A stretch of 64,000 nucleotides of DNA from Pelagibius sp040217155 (lineage in GTDB: Bacteria > Pseudomonadota > Alphaproteobacteria > Kiloniellales > Kiloniellaceae), in the NCBI GenBank assembly GCA_040217155.1, contig JAVJNS010000004.1, positions 222,784 through 286,783 of the forward strand. Reading direction: 5' to 3'. A model generated the notes under the pieces. The model ran no database searches. It was not told the DNA's origin and saw only the letters and a list, made by a program, of their open reading frames with translations. Positions 43,893 to 52,174 of this stretch are shown one piece after another. Made by a program: the position numbers and the translations under genes. Numbering within the stretch: the first letter of the stretch is position 1; every line of letters starts with the position of its first letter.

Positions 43893-44090
43893 GTCTCTCT
43901 CGGCTCAGCCCAAACAAACGAGTTACACCGCAGGCGGCGGTACCGCCCCCCTGAGGTGGCGCCCCAACAGAACGATTATCCGGGCTCGGCGTTAAATCAT
44001 ACTTAAAATGCGCCAGCTTGCGGCGCCGCGCAAAGCGGGCGCCGATAGGCTTAAGTGACGGTTAAGACAGCGAAAATCCGGAGGGGAGGA

Positions 44091-44849
44091 TTACTGACGA
44101 GCCATCAGGGCCTTGGCCACGCCCTGAATCTGTTCATCCACCGAAATATCGAGGAAGGACGTCACCTCAAGGTCGCGGTCCTCGAACACATCGCTGTCGG
44201 GCGCCTGTTCCTGCCACAAGGCCACCTTGCGATCACGCGCCCGCAGCAGGTCCGCGATCTGCGGCTTGAACAGCTGGATCATGGCGGAGACCCAGCGGTT
44301 CACCGGCCAGGAGGGCTGCGTATGATCGATCTTGAAGACGTCGAGCAGGCGGATCACGTCGTCCGCTTTGTACCAGACCTCGCCGGTCACCCAGCGGTTC
44401 ACGGAAAACAGGCGAAACGGCACCCCGCCGGGGGTCATGGCAATGGCGATGAGGTGGCTCAGCGCGTCGTTGGCATCCTCCGGCATGACGAAGCCGGGTA
44501 CTTTGGCCGGCAATACGCCCGCCGGCATGCCCTTGGGACGCACGAAGGTGTGGAAGTGGCCATGTTCGCCGTCGAAGCGCTGATCGGCCGCGTGGGCGTG
44601 ATAGTAGAACTGACCATGCGTTTCGCGATCGTAGACGTCGCCCGGCGGATAGTGGTCCCACTCGTAGAAGGTACCGTTGTGCTTCAGCAGTTCACCGACA
44701 ATGTTGTCTCCGGTCTTGGTGAGGAGGCGGTGAATCTGCGCCACTTCGGCACCGGCTGCCGCCATATCCTCAAGGGCCGCCGTGGGCAGCCCGTCCAACG
44801 CCAGGTCCAGTTCCAGCGCGGCGTCTCTGATGGTCGTTTCGCTTCGCAT
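44091..44849 (-). CDS. conserved protein of unknown function with His-rich motif
   Basis: This 252-residue soluble protein has no signal peptide. The central block EWDHYPPGDVYDRETHGQFY followed by YHAHAADQRFDGEHGHFHTF is strikingly rich in His and acidic residues and could bind a metal. From memory this pattern belongs to an uncharacterised family (possibly DUF6969). VNRWVTGEVWYKADDVIRLL and PVNRWVSAMIQLFKPQI look conserved. No operon partner is clear; it precedes the FGE-like gene by about 100 bases. Confidence 0.6.
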   Translation of the reverse strand: MRSETTIRDAALELDLALDGLPTAALEDMAAAGAEVAQIHRLLTKTGDNIVGELLKHNGTFYEWDHYPPGDVYDRETHGQFYYHAHAADQRFDGEHGHFHTFVRPKGMPAGVLPAKVPGFVMPEDANDALSHLIAIAMTPGGVPFRLFSVNRWVTGEVWYKADDVIRLLDVFKIDHTQPSWPVNRWVSAMIQLFKPQIADLLRARDRKVALWQEQAPDSDVFEDRDLEVTSFLDISVDEQIQGVAKALMARQ

Positions 44850-44954
44850 CGTGCCGACAACCTAGGCGGACCAGGGGCCTGTCGCCAACCAAAAACCTTC
44901 ACTTCGGCGTGACAGGGAATCGCTGCCAGATCCAGCGGCCAGAGCATGATCGGG

Positions 44955-45827
44955 TCATTCGACGACAAGCCGGAAGCCGATGAGAATGTGCTTGAGCGCC
45001 GCCGGGCGGGCATGCGCCGCCGCCGGCCGGCAGACGCCACAGCCGCTGTCGTCCCAGGAGCCGCCCTTGACCAGAAAGCGGCCCGGGCCGGCCGGGCTGC
45101 CGGTCCACTCGTAGACCTGCCCGGCGGCGTCGAGCAGTCCATAGGGACTGGCCCCGGCCGGAAAGCGGCCGACCGGCAGGGTATCGAAGGGGCCGGCGTC
45201 GTGGCTGTTGAGCCGCGAAGCGTCCCAGTCTGCACCCCAAGGGAACATCCGCCCGTCCGTACCGCGCGCCGCCTTCTCCCATTCCTGGGCGCTCGGCAAA
45301 CGCCAGCGCCGCCCGGTTTGCGCCGACAGCCAGGCCGCGAAGGCCTGGGCGTCACCCTGCGAGACCAGCACCACGGGGTGGTCCTCGCGGCCCTCCGGGG
45401 GCCGGCCCTGCCGCCAGGCATGGCGCCTGGTCCGCGCGAAGGGATGAACCAGGCCGTAGCCGGCCCAGGTCTTCCGGTCCACGTCAGGCGCCGGGCCGCC
45501 GCTGGCCGCCAGAAAGGCGGCATAGAGACGGTTGGTGATCGGCGTGCGGGTGATCGAAAAGGTGGGCAGAATCTCTTCGCGCCGGGGGCCCTCGCCCGCG
45601 TACCAGCGGCCCTCGCGCGTGGCGCTGTGGCCGTAGGCCGCCTCGTCCAGCCGGTAAGCCGCTTCCCGCTCCGCCTGGTCCGATCCGGCGATGAAAGGGC
45701 CCGCCGGCACGGTAACGGTTTCCGGCAGCGCGAAGGAAGTCTCGACGGCGAAAGCCGGCGGCGGCGCAACCGCCAACAGCGCGAGCACGCCGGCGAGGCG
45801 GCGAAGGCGTGAGAAACCCTGGTTCAT
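44955..45827 (-). CDS. secreted FGE/SUMF1-domain protein
   Basis: This 290-residue protein has a signal peptide (about 1-27, ending APPPAFA) and a single formylglycine-generating-enzyme fold: VTVPAGPFIAGSD, ITRTPITNRLYAAFL, WRLPSAQEWEKAARG, YGLLDAAGQVYEW, FLVKGGSWDD and the terminal IGFRLV. Near the end SGCGVCRP provides two Cys close to the positions of the FGE copper site, but most exported relatives are not sulfatase activators and their role is unknown. No sulfatase gene is in the window. Confidence 0.83.
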   Translation of the reverse strand: MNQGFSRLRRLAGVLALLAVAPPPAFAVETSFALPETVTVPAGPFIAGSDQAEREAAYRLDEAAYGHSATREGRWYAGEGPRREEILPTFSITRTPITNRLYAAFLAASGGPAPDVDRKTWAGYGLVHPFARTRRHAWRQGRPPEGREDHPVVLVSQGDAQAFAAWLSAQTGRRWRLPSAQEWEKAARGTDGRMFPWGADWDASRLNSHDAGPFDTLPVGRFPAGASPYGLLDAAGQVYEWTGSPAGPGRFLVKGGSWDDSGCGVCRPAAAHARPAALKHILIGFRLVVE

Positions 45828-45928
45828 AGCGGCAGCTTAGACAGCTTGCCGGCGGCTTCCCACCAACGGCGGTTCACAATTCGGTGGGGCCCCGCCCGGG
45901 CGGGGCCTGCCCGGTGAAGGCCCGCAAC

Positions 45929-46357
45929 TCAGTCGCGGACCACGGTCACCGAACACCTGGCGTGGCGGACCACGCGCGCGGCATTCGGCCCCAGCAGGTA
46001 GTCCTGCAGTTCGGGCCGGTGTGACGCCATGACGATCATGTCGATGTTGGTCTTGCCGGCAAAGCGCAGGATTTCCTCATAGATGGTGCCGTGCGCCACA
46101 ATGTGCTGCACCTTGATGCCTTGCGGAATCACCTCGGCCACGAAGGCATGAAGCTGTTTGTTGGCCTCGTCCAGCGCCTTCTTTTCGTACTGCGCCGGGA
46201 AGAAGGAACCGACGATGCTCATGCCGAAATCCGGCACGATGGTCATGACGTGCAGACGGCTGACGAAATGCTGAGCCATCTCCACAGCCGTCGCAATGGA
46301 CTTGGTTTGGGTCTCCTTGTTGCCGAGGTCCACCGGTAGCAGGATATCTTTGAACAT
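45929..46357 (-). CDS. universal stress protein (UspA family) of the TAXI-TRAP operon
   Basis: This 142-residue single Usp domain has DILLPVDLGNKETQTKSIATAVE at the start and the C-terminal ATP-binding-type loop DYLLGPNAARVVRHARCSVTVV. It starts 15 bases after the permease stop with GGGGAAGG as ribosome-binding site, so it is the last gene of the TAXI-TRAP operon. Known TRAP-associated Usp proteins such as TeaD regulate transport by binding ATP, and a similar role is likely. A GC palindrome at 45885-45906 follows the gene. Confidence 0.87.
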   Translation of the reverse strand: MFKDILLPVDLGNKETQTKSIATAVEMAQHFVSRLHVMTIVPDFGMSIVGSFFPAQYEKKALDEANKQLHAFVAEVIPQGIKVQHIVAHGTIYEEILRFAGKTNIDMIVMASHRPELQDYLLGPNAARVVRHARCSVTVVRD

Positions 46358-46372
46358 CGTTTCGCCTTCCCC

Positions 46373-49006
46373 CTAGGCTGCCGCCGTGGCGGGCTGCCGA
46401 GACCGGCGGCCGCGCTGCATGAAAATGATGAGACCCAAAACAAGCAAGGCCGGGATGTACATCAGCTCCTTGGGCAACTGATCCACAGGTTCCTTCACGG
46501 TGACGATCTTCTGGTCGAACTCCAGCCCGGCCGCTTCGGCCGGCGAATCGAAGCCGGCGTTGTCGACCAGAACTTCGTCGCCGTCGACGTAGAGCTCGAG
46601 GCCAGCCGACGCCAGACGCTCCTCGCCGGTGGCGCCTTCGCCCAGCGGCAGCAGGGCGACGAAGCTGCGCGGACTGCCCACCGCGTCGATGCCGTCGACG
46701 CGCAGACGCAGCACTTCGCCTTCCCGCATGCGGTCGGCGACGGCGACGATATCGGCCGGCGCCACATCGCGGGTCGGCGGCGAGACCATGTCCATCCAGA
46801 AGCCGGGACGGAACAGCGTAAAGGCGATGAGCAGCAGCAGCACCGTCTCGTAGACGCGGTTGCGCGCCAGGAAAAAGCCCTGCGTCGCCGCCGCGAAGAT
46901 CAGCATGGCCGCGGTGGCGATGATGAACACGAAGATGCCGCCGGCCCAACTGACATCGATCAGCAGCAGATCGGTATTGAAGATGAAGAGGAACGGCAGG
47001 GCCGCCGTGCGCAGCGAGTAGAAGAAGGCGACGAAGCCGGTCTTGATGGGATCGCCGCCGGAAACCGCCGCCGCGGCGAAAGACGCCAAACCGACCGGCG
47101 GCGTCACGTCGGCCATGATGCCGAAGTAGAAGACGAAGAGGTGCACGGCGATCAGCGGCACGATGAGGCCGGCATCCTGGCCGAGTTGCACGATCACCGG
47201 CGCCAGCAGCGCCGAGACGACGATGTAGTTGGCGGTGGTCGGCAGGCCCATGCCGAGGATCAGGCTGAGAACCGCGGTCCACAACAGGATCAGGATGATG
47301 TTGCCCAGGGAGAGGATCTCCACCAGATCGGCCAGCACCAAACCGACCCCGGTCTGCGACACCGCACCGACGATGATGCCGGCTGTCGCCGTGGCGATGC
47401 CGATACCGATCATGTTGCGCGCGCCGGCGATCAGGCCCTCCAGAAGTTCCCCGGCGCCCTGCGTGAACCGGGCCCCGAGGGCGTAGTCGCCGCGGAAGAG
47501 AGCGAACAGCGGGCGCTGCGTCAGCACGATGAAGATCATGAAGGCCGTCGCCCAGAAAGCGGAGAGCGCCGGCGACAGCCGCTCGACCATGAGGCACCAG
47601 ATGAGCACGATCACCGGCAGGATGAAGTGGATACCCGACTTCACGGTCGGGCCGACCTTCGGCAGAGAGACAATCGGCGCGTTGGGGTCGTCCAGTTCCA
47701 GGTCCGGATAGGCCGCACAGAACTTGATGATCGCCACGTAGACGAGAGCCAGCAGGACCGCGATGATCCAGCCGGACTGATCATCAAAAACGTCGTTGAT
47801 CCAGCCGATGCCGTAGTAGGTGGCGAGCGCGAGCCCGCAGACCAGGGCAATGCCAAACGCCGTCATGATGAGGAACTTCATCAAGGGCGTCGGCTCCGAA
47901 GCGCGCGGCAGACCTTCCATGCCGGCCTTCATGGCCTCGAGGTGCACGATATAGACCAGCGCGATGTAGGAGATCAGCGCCGGGACGAAGGCGTGCGTCA
48001 CCACCTCGAAGTAGGAAATACTGACGTATTCCACCATGAGGAAGGCGGCGGCGCCCATGACCGGCGGCATGATCTGGCCGTTCACCGAGGAGGCGACCTC
48101 GACGGCGCCGGCCTTCTCAGGCGAAAAGCCGACCCGCTTCATCATCGGGATGGTGAAGGTGCCGGTGGTCACCACGTTGGCGATGGAGGAACCGGAGATG
48201 AGGCCGGTCATCGCCGAGGCGACGACCGCCGCCTTGGCCGGCCCGCCGCGATAGTGACCGAGCAACGAAAAGGCGACCTTGATGAAATAGTTGCCGGCCC
48301 CCGCCTTGTCGAGCAGGGCGCCGAACAGCACGAAGAGGAACACGAAATCGGTCGAGACGCCGAGCGCCACGCCGAACACGCCTTCGGTCGTGATCCACTG
48401 ATGATTGACCACGCCGGCAAGCGAAACGCCCTTGTGCGCGATCAGATCCGGCATGTACTGCCCGAAGAAGGTGTAGATCAGGAAGATCGACGCGATAATC
48501 GTCAATGGGGGGCCAAGCGCGCGCCGCGTCGCTTCCAGCAGGATCAGCATGCCGGCCGAGGCGACCACGATGTCCTGGGTGTTGGGGTTTGCCGGGCGCA
48601 GCGAGATGGCGTCGTAGAACCAGAACAGATAGCTGCTGCAAAACGCGCCGATCAGCGCCAGCACCCAGTCCTGGACCGGAATGTGGTCGCGCGGCGAGCG
48701 CTTCATCGCCGGATAAGCGAGGAATGCCAAAAAGACCGCGAAGCCGAGGTGAATGGAGCGCGATTCGGTGTTGTTCAGGACGACCGGCAGGCCGGTGACC
48801 TCCGCCACCACGAAGGGCAGCGGCGAAGCGATCCAGATCTGAAACAGCGACCAGACCGCGGCAGTCCAGAGGATGATATGGAGAGACAGACCGCTTGGCG
48901 CGCGCCCGCCGGTATCGCTGGAGGCAACGAGATCCTGCAATTCATCGTCTGAAAGCGGTGCGCCAGCTTCCGGCTGAGTGCCGCCGGTCTTCGAATCGTC
49001 TGCCAT
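46373..49006 (-). CDS. TRAP transporter fused permease (DctQM type) with C-terminal PDZ-like domain
   Basis: This 877-residue inner-membrane protein fuses the small (4 TM) and large (12 TM) TRAP subunits, as usual for TAXI-TRAP systems. The M-like part has SGSSIANVVTTGTFTIPMMK, VNGQIMPPVMGAAAFLM and GMGLPTTANYIVVSALLAP. After the last M-type helix comes a soluble C-terminal domain of about 120 residues (DUF3394-like) with a PDZ-like segment, GFDSPAEAAGLEFDQKIVTV, then a final transmembrane helix. It starts at ATG 49006, seven bases after GGGGA. The ligand is set by the adjacent TAXI receptor. Confidence 0.92.
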   Translation of the reverse strand: MADDSKTGGTQPEAGAPLSDDELQDLVASSDTGGRAPSGLSLHIILWTAAVWSLFQIWIASPLPFVVAEVTGLPVVLNNTESRSIHLGFAVFLAFLAYPAMKRSPRDHIPVQDWVLALIGAFCSSYLFWFYDAISLRPANPNTQDIVVASAGMLILLEATRRALGPPLTIIASIFLIYTFFGQYMPDLIAHKGVSLAGVVNHQWITTEGVFGVALGVSTDFVFLFVLFGALLDKAGAGNYFIKVAFSLLGHYRGGPAKAAVVASAMTGLISGSSIANVVTTGTFTIPMMKRVGFSPEKAGAVEVASSVNGQIMPPVMGAAAFLMVEYVSISYFEVVTHAFVPALISYIALVYIVHLEAMKAGMEGLPRASEPTPLMKFLIMTAFGIALVCGLALATYYGIGWINDVFDDQSGWIIAVLLALVYVAIIKFCAAYPDLELDDPNAPIVSLPKVGPTVKSGIHFILPVIVLIWCLMVERLSPALSAFWATAFMIFIVLTQRPLFALFRGDYALGARFTQGAGELLEGLIAGARNMIGIGIATATAGIIVGAVSQTGVGLVLADLVEILSLGNIILILLWTAVLSLILGMGLPTTANYIVVSALLAPVIVQLGQDAGLIVPLIAVHLFVFYFGIMADVTPPVGLASFAAAAVSGGDPIKTGFVAFFYSLRTAALPFLFIFNTDLLLIDVSWAGGIFVFIIATAAMLIFAAATQGFFLARNRVYETVLLLLIAFTLFRPGFWMDMVSPPTRDVAPADIVAVADRMREGEVLRLRVDGIDAVGSPRSFVALLPLGEGATGEERLASAGLELYVDGDEVLVDNAGFDSPAEAAGLEFDQKIVTVKEPVDQLPKELMYIPALLVLGLIIFMQRGRRSRQPATAAA

Positions 49007-49141
49007 ATGCAATCCCCGTTTTCCTGGGCCGCCCCCGGCCGAGCGCCCCGCATCCCTCAACATGTCCGCCCAGCTTTATCCTGGGATTGTCTCGACGCCC
49101 GAGCGCCGGAACCGCTATGTAAGAGAAATCTTCAGTGGAAA

Positions 49142-49173
49142 GCCGGGTGGGCGGGAAACCCCGCCCACCCGGC
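49142..49173 (-). terminator. intercistronic hairpin between TAXI receptor and permease genes
   Basis: GCCGGGTGGGCGGG (49142-49155), loop AAAC and CCCGCCCACCCGGC (49160-49173) form a perfect 14-bp stem, 7 bases after the receptor stop codon. There is no T-run. It likely stabilises receptor mRNA or limits read-through. Confidence 0.7.
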
Positions 49174-49179
49174 AGTCAA

Positions 49180-50157
49180 TTACATCCAGCCACGTTCTTT
49201 GTAGTACTTCACAGCGCCCGGATGCAGCGGGGCGGAGAGGTTGTTCTTGATCATGGCATCTTCTTTGAGATTGCCAAAAGCGGGATGCAGCTTCTTGAAG
49301 CGGTCGAAGTTGTCGAAGACCGCCTTGACCACCTCATAGATGATCGCGTCGTCCGTCTTGGCCGAGGACACGAAGGTCGCGCCGACGCCGAAGGTCTCAA
49401 CGTCATCGGAGGTGCCGTCGTAGGTGCCGCCGGCAACCGTTGCCTTGGCGTAGTAGGCATTGTCGCTCACCAGCTTGTCGATTTCCGGACCGGTAACCGG
49501 CACGATGACGGACTCACAGGAGGTGGTGGCTTCCTTGATGGTGCCGCTGGGGTGACCGACGGTGAAGACGATGGCGTCGATCTTGTTGTCGCAGAGGGCG
49601 GAAGCCTGCTCCGCCGACTTCAATTCCGCCGCCAGGGAGAAGTCGCTCATCTTCCAGCCGAGCGCGTCCATCACCACTTCCATGGTGCCGCGGGCGCCGG
49701 AGCCGGGATTGCCGACGTTCACGCGCTTGCCCTTCAGGTCGGCGAAGGTCTTGATGCCCGAATCCTTACGGGCGACCACGGTGAAGGGCTCCGGATGCAC
49801 GGAGAAGACCGCGCGCAGGTCTTTGTTGGCGCCGTTGGGGAACTTGTCCGGCGCGTCGCCGTTGTAGGCATGGTATTGCCAGTCGGACTGGGCCACGCCC
49901 ATGTCCTGCTCGCCGTTGGCGATGGCATTCAGATTGGCGACAGAACCGCCGGTCGAGGGCGCCGTGCACTTGATATCCTTGGCCCCACGGTTGACCAGCT
50001 TGCAGATTGACTGCCCGACGACGTAGTACACGCCGGTCTGGCCGCCGGTGCCGATGGTGACGAATTTTTCCTGCGCCTGAGCGGAGAACGAGGCTCCCGC
50101 CAGCAGGGCCGCCGCGGACAAGCCGAGGACAGTAGATTTCAGATTCAATGATTTCAT
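49180..50157 (-). CDS. TAXI-family TRAP solute-binding protein
   Basis: This 325-residue periplasmic receptor has a signal peptide (about 1-28, ending FSAQA), then FVTIGTGGQTGVYYVVGQSI, the TAXI signature. GEQDMGVAQSDWQYHAYNGD and VNVGNPGSGARGTMEVVMDA are typical ligand-domain blocks. It is first of the transport genes in the operon receptor-permease-Usp. ATG 50157 has GGGAGCAAAC upstream. The substrate is unknown; glutamate, taurine-like or C4 acids are used by relatives. Confidence 0.9.
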   Translation of the reverse strand: MKSLNLKSTVLGLSAAALLAGASFSAQAQEKFVTIGTGGQTGVYYVVGQSICKLVNRGAKDIKCTAPSTGGSVANLNAIANGEQDMGVAQSDWQYHAYNGDAPDKFPNGANKDLRAVFSVHPEPFTVVARKDSGIKTFADLKGKRVNVGNPGSGARGTMEVVMDALGWKMSDFSLAAELKSAEQASALCDNKIDAIVFTVGHPSGTIKEATTSCESVIVPVTGPEIDKLVSDNAYYAKATVAGGTYDGTSDDVETFGVGATFVSSAKTDDAIIYEVVKAVFDNFDRFKKLHPAFGNLKEDAMIKNNLSAPLHPGAVKYYKERGWM

Positions 50158-50175
50158 GGGTCGTTTGCTCCCAGT

Positions 50176-50328
50176 TCAGACACTGTCGATTAAGTCGTTA
50201 CGCCGGTCGACATGATTGGCGACAGGCATGTTCTCCCAGAGACCCAAAAGCGGGCCAGCCCAGTTGAATCCGCCGACGGCCAAGCACAAAACAACCATTG
50301 CGGGCGTCCAGAGGACTCGACCCGTCAT
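50176..50328 (-). CDS. 50-residue single-pass membrane peptide upstream of the TAXI gene
   Basis: A small frame starts at ATG 50328 with AAGGCGGA upstream and stops 18 bases before the TAXI receptor start. The peptide has one hydrophobic helix (PAMVVLCLAVGGFNWAGPLL) and a charged C-terminus (HVDRRNDLIDSV). The helix, the ribosome-binding site and the tight spacing on the same strand support a real gene. Whether it regulates, or is part of, the transporter is unknown; I know of no family. Confidence 0.5.
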   Translation of the reverse strand: MTGRVLWTPAMVVLCLAVGGFNWAGPLLGLWENMPVANHVDRRNDLIDSV

Positions 50329-50718
50329 GGCATTCCGCCTTGGCATGCAAAGCAAAGCTGGTCAGAACGCGATTCCCTGTGCATTTGGTTCGGTGTTTAG
50401 ACCACCGTTATTTTTGCCATTGAACACTTGTCCTTAGCGGAATGTCCACCCCGTTGTGTCCTGCCAACGCAAACGAAGCGGATAAGCGCGACTCAGCGAC
50501 GCTCTGTCGCACCCGAAGCGCTACGACAGGCTGGAAAAGTAACCTATTGTCGGCGTTACGGGGCAACTGCGACCGAAGTTCCAGGCGCCCGTCCCTGGCC
50601 GGCGCCAGGCTTGCAATCCTGGGCTGTTTCGGCCAGGGCCGCAACAATGCCGGGCGTCTGGAGCACGATCCGGTAGCCTGACGCTTTGCCGCGGCGGCAG
50701 GGTGCGGCGCACTGCGTG
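50329..50718. other. intergenic region without a recognised gene
   Basis: This gap between the divergent TAXI operon and the copper-chaperone gene must hold promoters for both. No clear -35/-10 pair, operator or RNA structure is seen. Short open frames on both strands have no ribosome-binding site or recognisable sequence. Confidence 0.4.
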
Positions 50719-50762
50719 ACCGACAAAGAAGCCGCCGGACCGACAACGAAACCGACAACGAA
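50719..50762. repeat. 12-bp repeats just upstream of the copper-chaperone gene
   Basis: ACCGACAACGAA occurs twice in tandem (50739-50750, 50751-50762), and a one-base variant ACCGACAAAGAA lies at 50719-50730. The array ends 9 bases before the start codon and covers the ribosome-binding region. Confidence 0.85.
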
Positions 50763-50771
50763 AAAGTGCAA

Positions 50772-51302
50772 ATGAGAACAGTCATTGCCGCCGCCTTCGG
50801 CGCGACCCTGGCCATCGCGCTGGCGGCCGTCCCGGCCTCCAGCCACGATTTCAATCGCGGCGAGTTGACCATCGAACACCCCTGGGCGCGGGCTTCCGCC
50901 GGCCCGGTCGGCAACGGCGCCGCCTTTTTCGTGATCCGCAACGCCGGCGCGTCGGACCGTCTGGTCGCGGTTGCGAGCGAACTCGCCGAACGGGCCGAAC
51001 TGCATCAAAATTCGATGGCAGGCGACATCATGCGGATGCGCCCGGTCGAGGCGGTCGAGGTGCCCGCCGGCGGCACCGCCAGCCTGCAGCCGGGCGGCCA
51101 TCACATCATGCTGATCGGCCTGCACAAGGCCCTGAAGGAGGGCGACCGCTTTGCCCTGACACTGACGTTCGAGAAAGCCGGTGAGGTAACCGTGCAGATC
51201 GCCGTGGAGGCTGTCGGCAGCATGGGACCGCAAGGCGACGCCAGCCCCAAGGGCATGGATCACGGCACCATGGACCACGGCAGCATGCCAACATCCAACT
51301 AA
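50772..51302 (+). CDS. PCu(A)C periplasmic copper chaperone
   Basis: This 176-residue protein has a signal peptide (about 1-24). The PCu(A)C copper site is visible as His78 and Met82 (LHQNSM), Met87/Met89 (IMRM) and His110-Met113 (GHHIML). A C-terminal His/Met-rich tail (MDHGTMDHGSM) adds likely metal ligands. The family delivers Cu(I) to the CuA or CuB site of cytochrome oxidase in the periplasm. No SCO or oxidase gene is adjacent. ATG 50772 is chosen over GTG 50766, two codons upstream. Confidence 0.9.
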   Translation: MRTVIAAAFGATLAIALAAVPASSHDFNRGELTIEHPWARASAGPVGNGAAFFVIRNAGASDRLVAVASELAERAELHQNSMAGDIMRMRPVEAVEVPAGGTASLQPGGHHIMLIGLHKALKEGDRFALTLTFEKAGEVTVQIAVEAVGSMGPQGDASPKGMDHGTMDHGSMPTSN

Positions 51303-51319
51303 GCCGCGGCCTTCGTTAC

Positions 51320-52174
51320 TTACAACCCGGCGCCCATCAGGCGGCGCGCCGCGGCGCCGTCGGCCAGCGGCCGACCGAAGGCCGCGGCGGCCGCCGCGGC
51401 GGCGGCGACCAGTTGCGCATTGTCGCGCGCCTGCGCGCCCGAGGGCAGGAAGAGGTTGTTCTCGAAGCCGACCCTGGCATGGCCGCCAAGGGTTGCCGCC
51501 GCGGTCACGCAGGCAGTTTCCTTCGGCCCGAAGGCGCAGATCGCCCAGGGCAGCTTGGCCGCCTCCGGCCAGTCCTCGATGGCCGCGAGGTAAGGCAGCA
51601 GATCGCCCGGCTCGGAGCGTTGCCCCGCCGTATAGCGCCCCAGCACGAAGAGCAGACAAGCGGGCCCCGGCGGCACCACGCCCGAGGCCTGCAAGGCGCC
51701 GAAACGGGCCACGTCTTCCGGCGCGTAGAGGATGTATTGCGGCAGGATCGCGCTGCCGACCAGCCACGCCAGAAATTCCCGCGCCGCGTCCTCGGCGGCG
51801 GCATCGGGGATGAGTTCGCGAATCGCCAGGCTGACCGCTTCCGGCACCAGTTCACGCACCATCGCCATCTGTTGCCCGGGATTGTAGATCCCCACCGCCT
51901 CGCTGGTCACCTGGATGATCATGGCGTCGCCGACGGCCTCGCGCACCGCCGCCGTCGCCTCGCGATAGGCGCCGACGTCGAGGCTGTGTTTCTGGTCGGC
52001 ATCGCGCACATGCAGATGGATCATCGCCGCCCCGGCCGCCTGGGCCGCCGCCGCGGTGGCCGCGAGCTCGGCCGGCGAGATGGGTATCGCCGGGTGGTCG
52101 GCCTGGGTCTTGCGGGCGCCGTTCGGCGCCACCGCCAGGACCAGCGGCGGCCAAGCGACTTCCAGCGCGCTCAC
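51320..52174 (-). CDS. BKACE family enzyme (beta-keto acid cleavage, DUF849)
   Basis: This 284-residue TIM-barrel enzyme has the zinc ligands in MIHLHVRD (about 44-51) and the blocks VAPNGARKTQADHPAIPISP, FGPKETACVTAAATLGGHAR and VGFENNLFL that define BKACE proteins. These cleave beta-keto acids with acetyl-CoA, as in 3-keto-5-aminohexanoate cleavage in lysine fermentation; many members have other substrates. Its GTG start overlaps the stop of the aminotransferase gene (GTGA), so the two act in one pathway: the transaminase may supply the keto acid. Confidence 0.87.
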   Translation of the reverse strand: MSALEVAWPPLVLAVAPNGARKTQADHPAIPISPAELAATAAAAQAAGAAMIHLHVRDADQKHSLDVGAYREATAAVREAVGDAMIIQVTSEAVGIYNPGQQMAMVRELVPEAVSLAIRELIPDAAAEDAAREFLAWLVGSAILPQYILYAPEDVARFGALQASGVVPPGPACLLFVLGRYTAGQRSEPGDLLPYLAAIEDWPEAAKLPWAICAFGPKETACVTAAATLGGHARVGFENNLFLPSGAQARDNAQLVAAAAAAAAAFGRPLADGAAARRLMGAGL

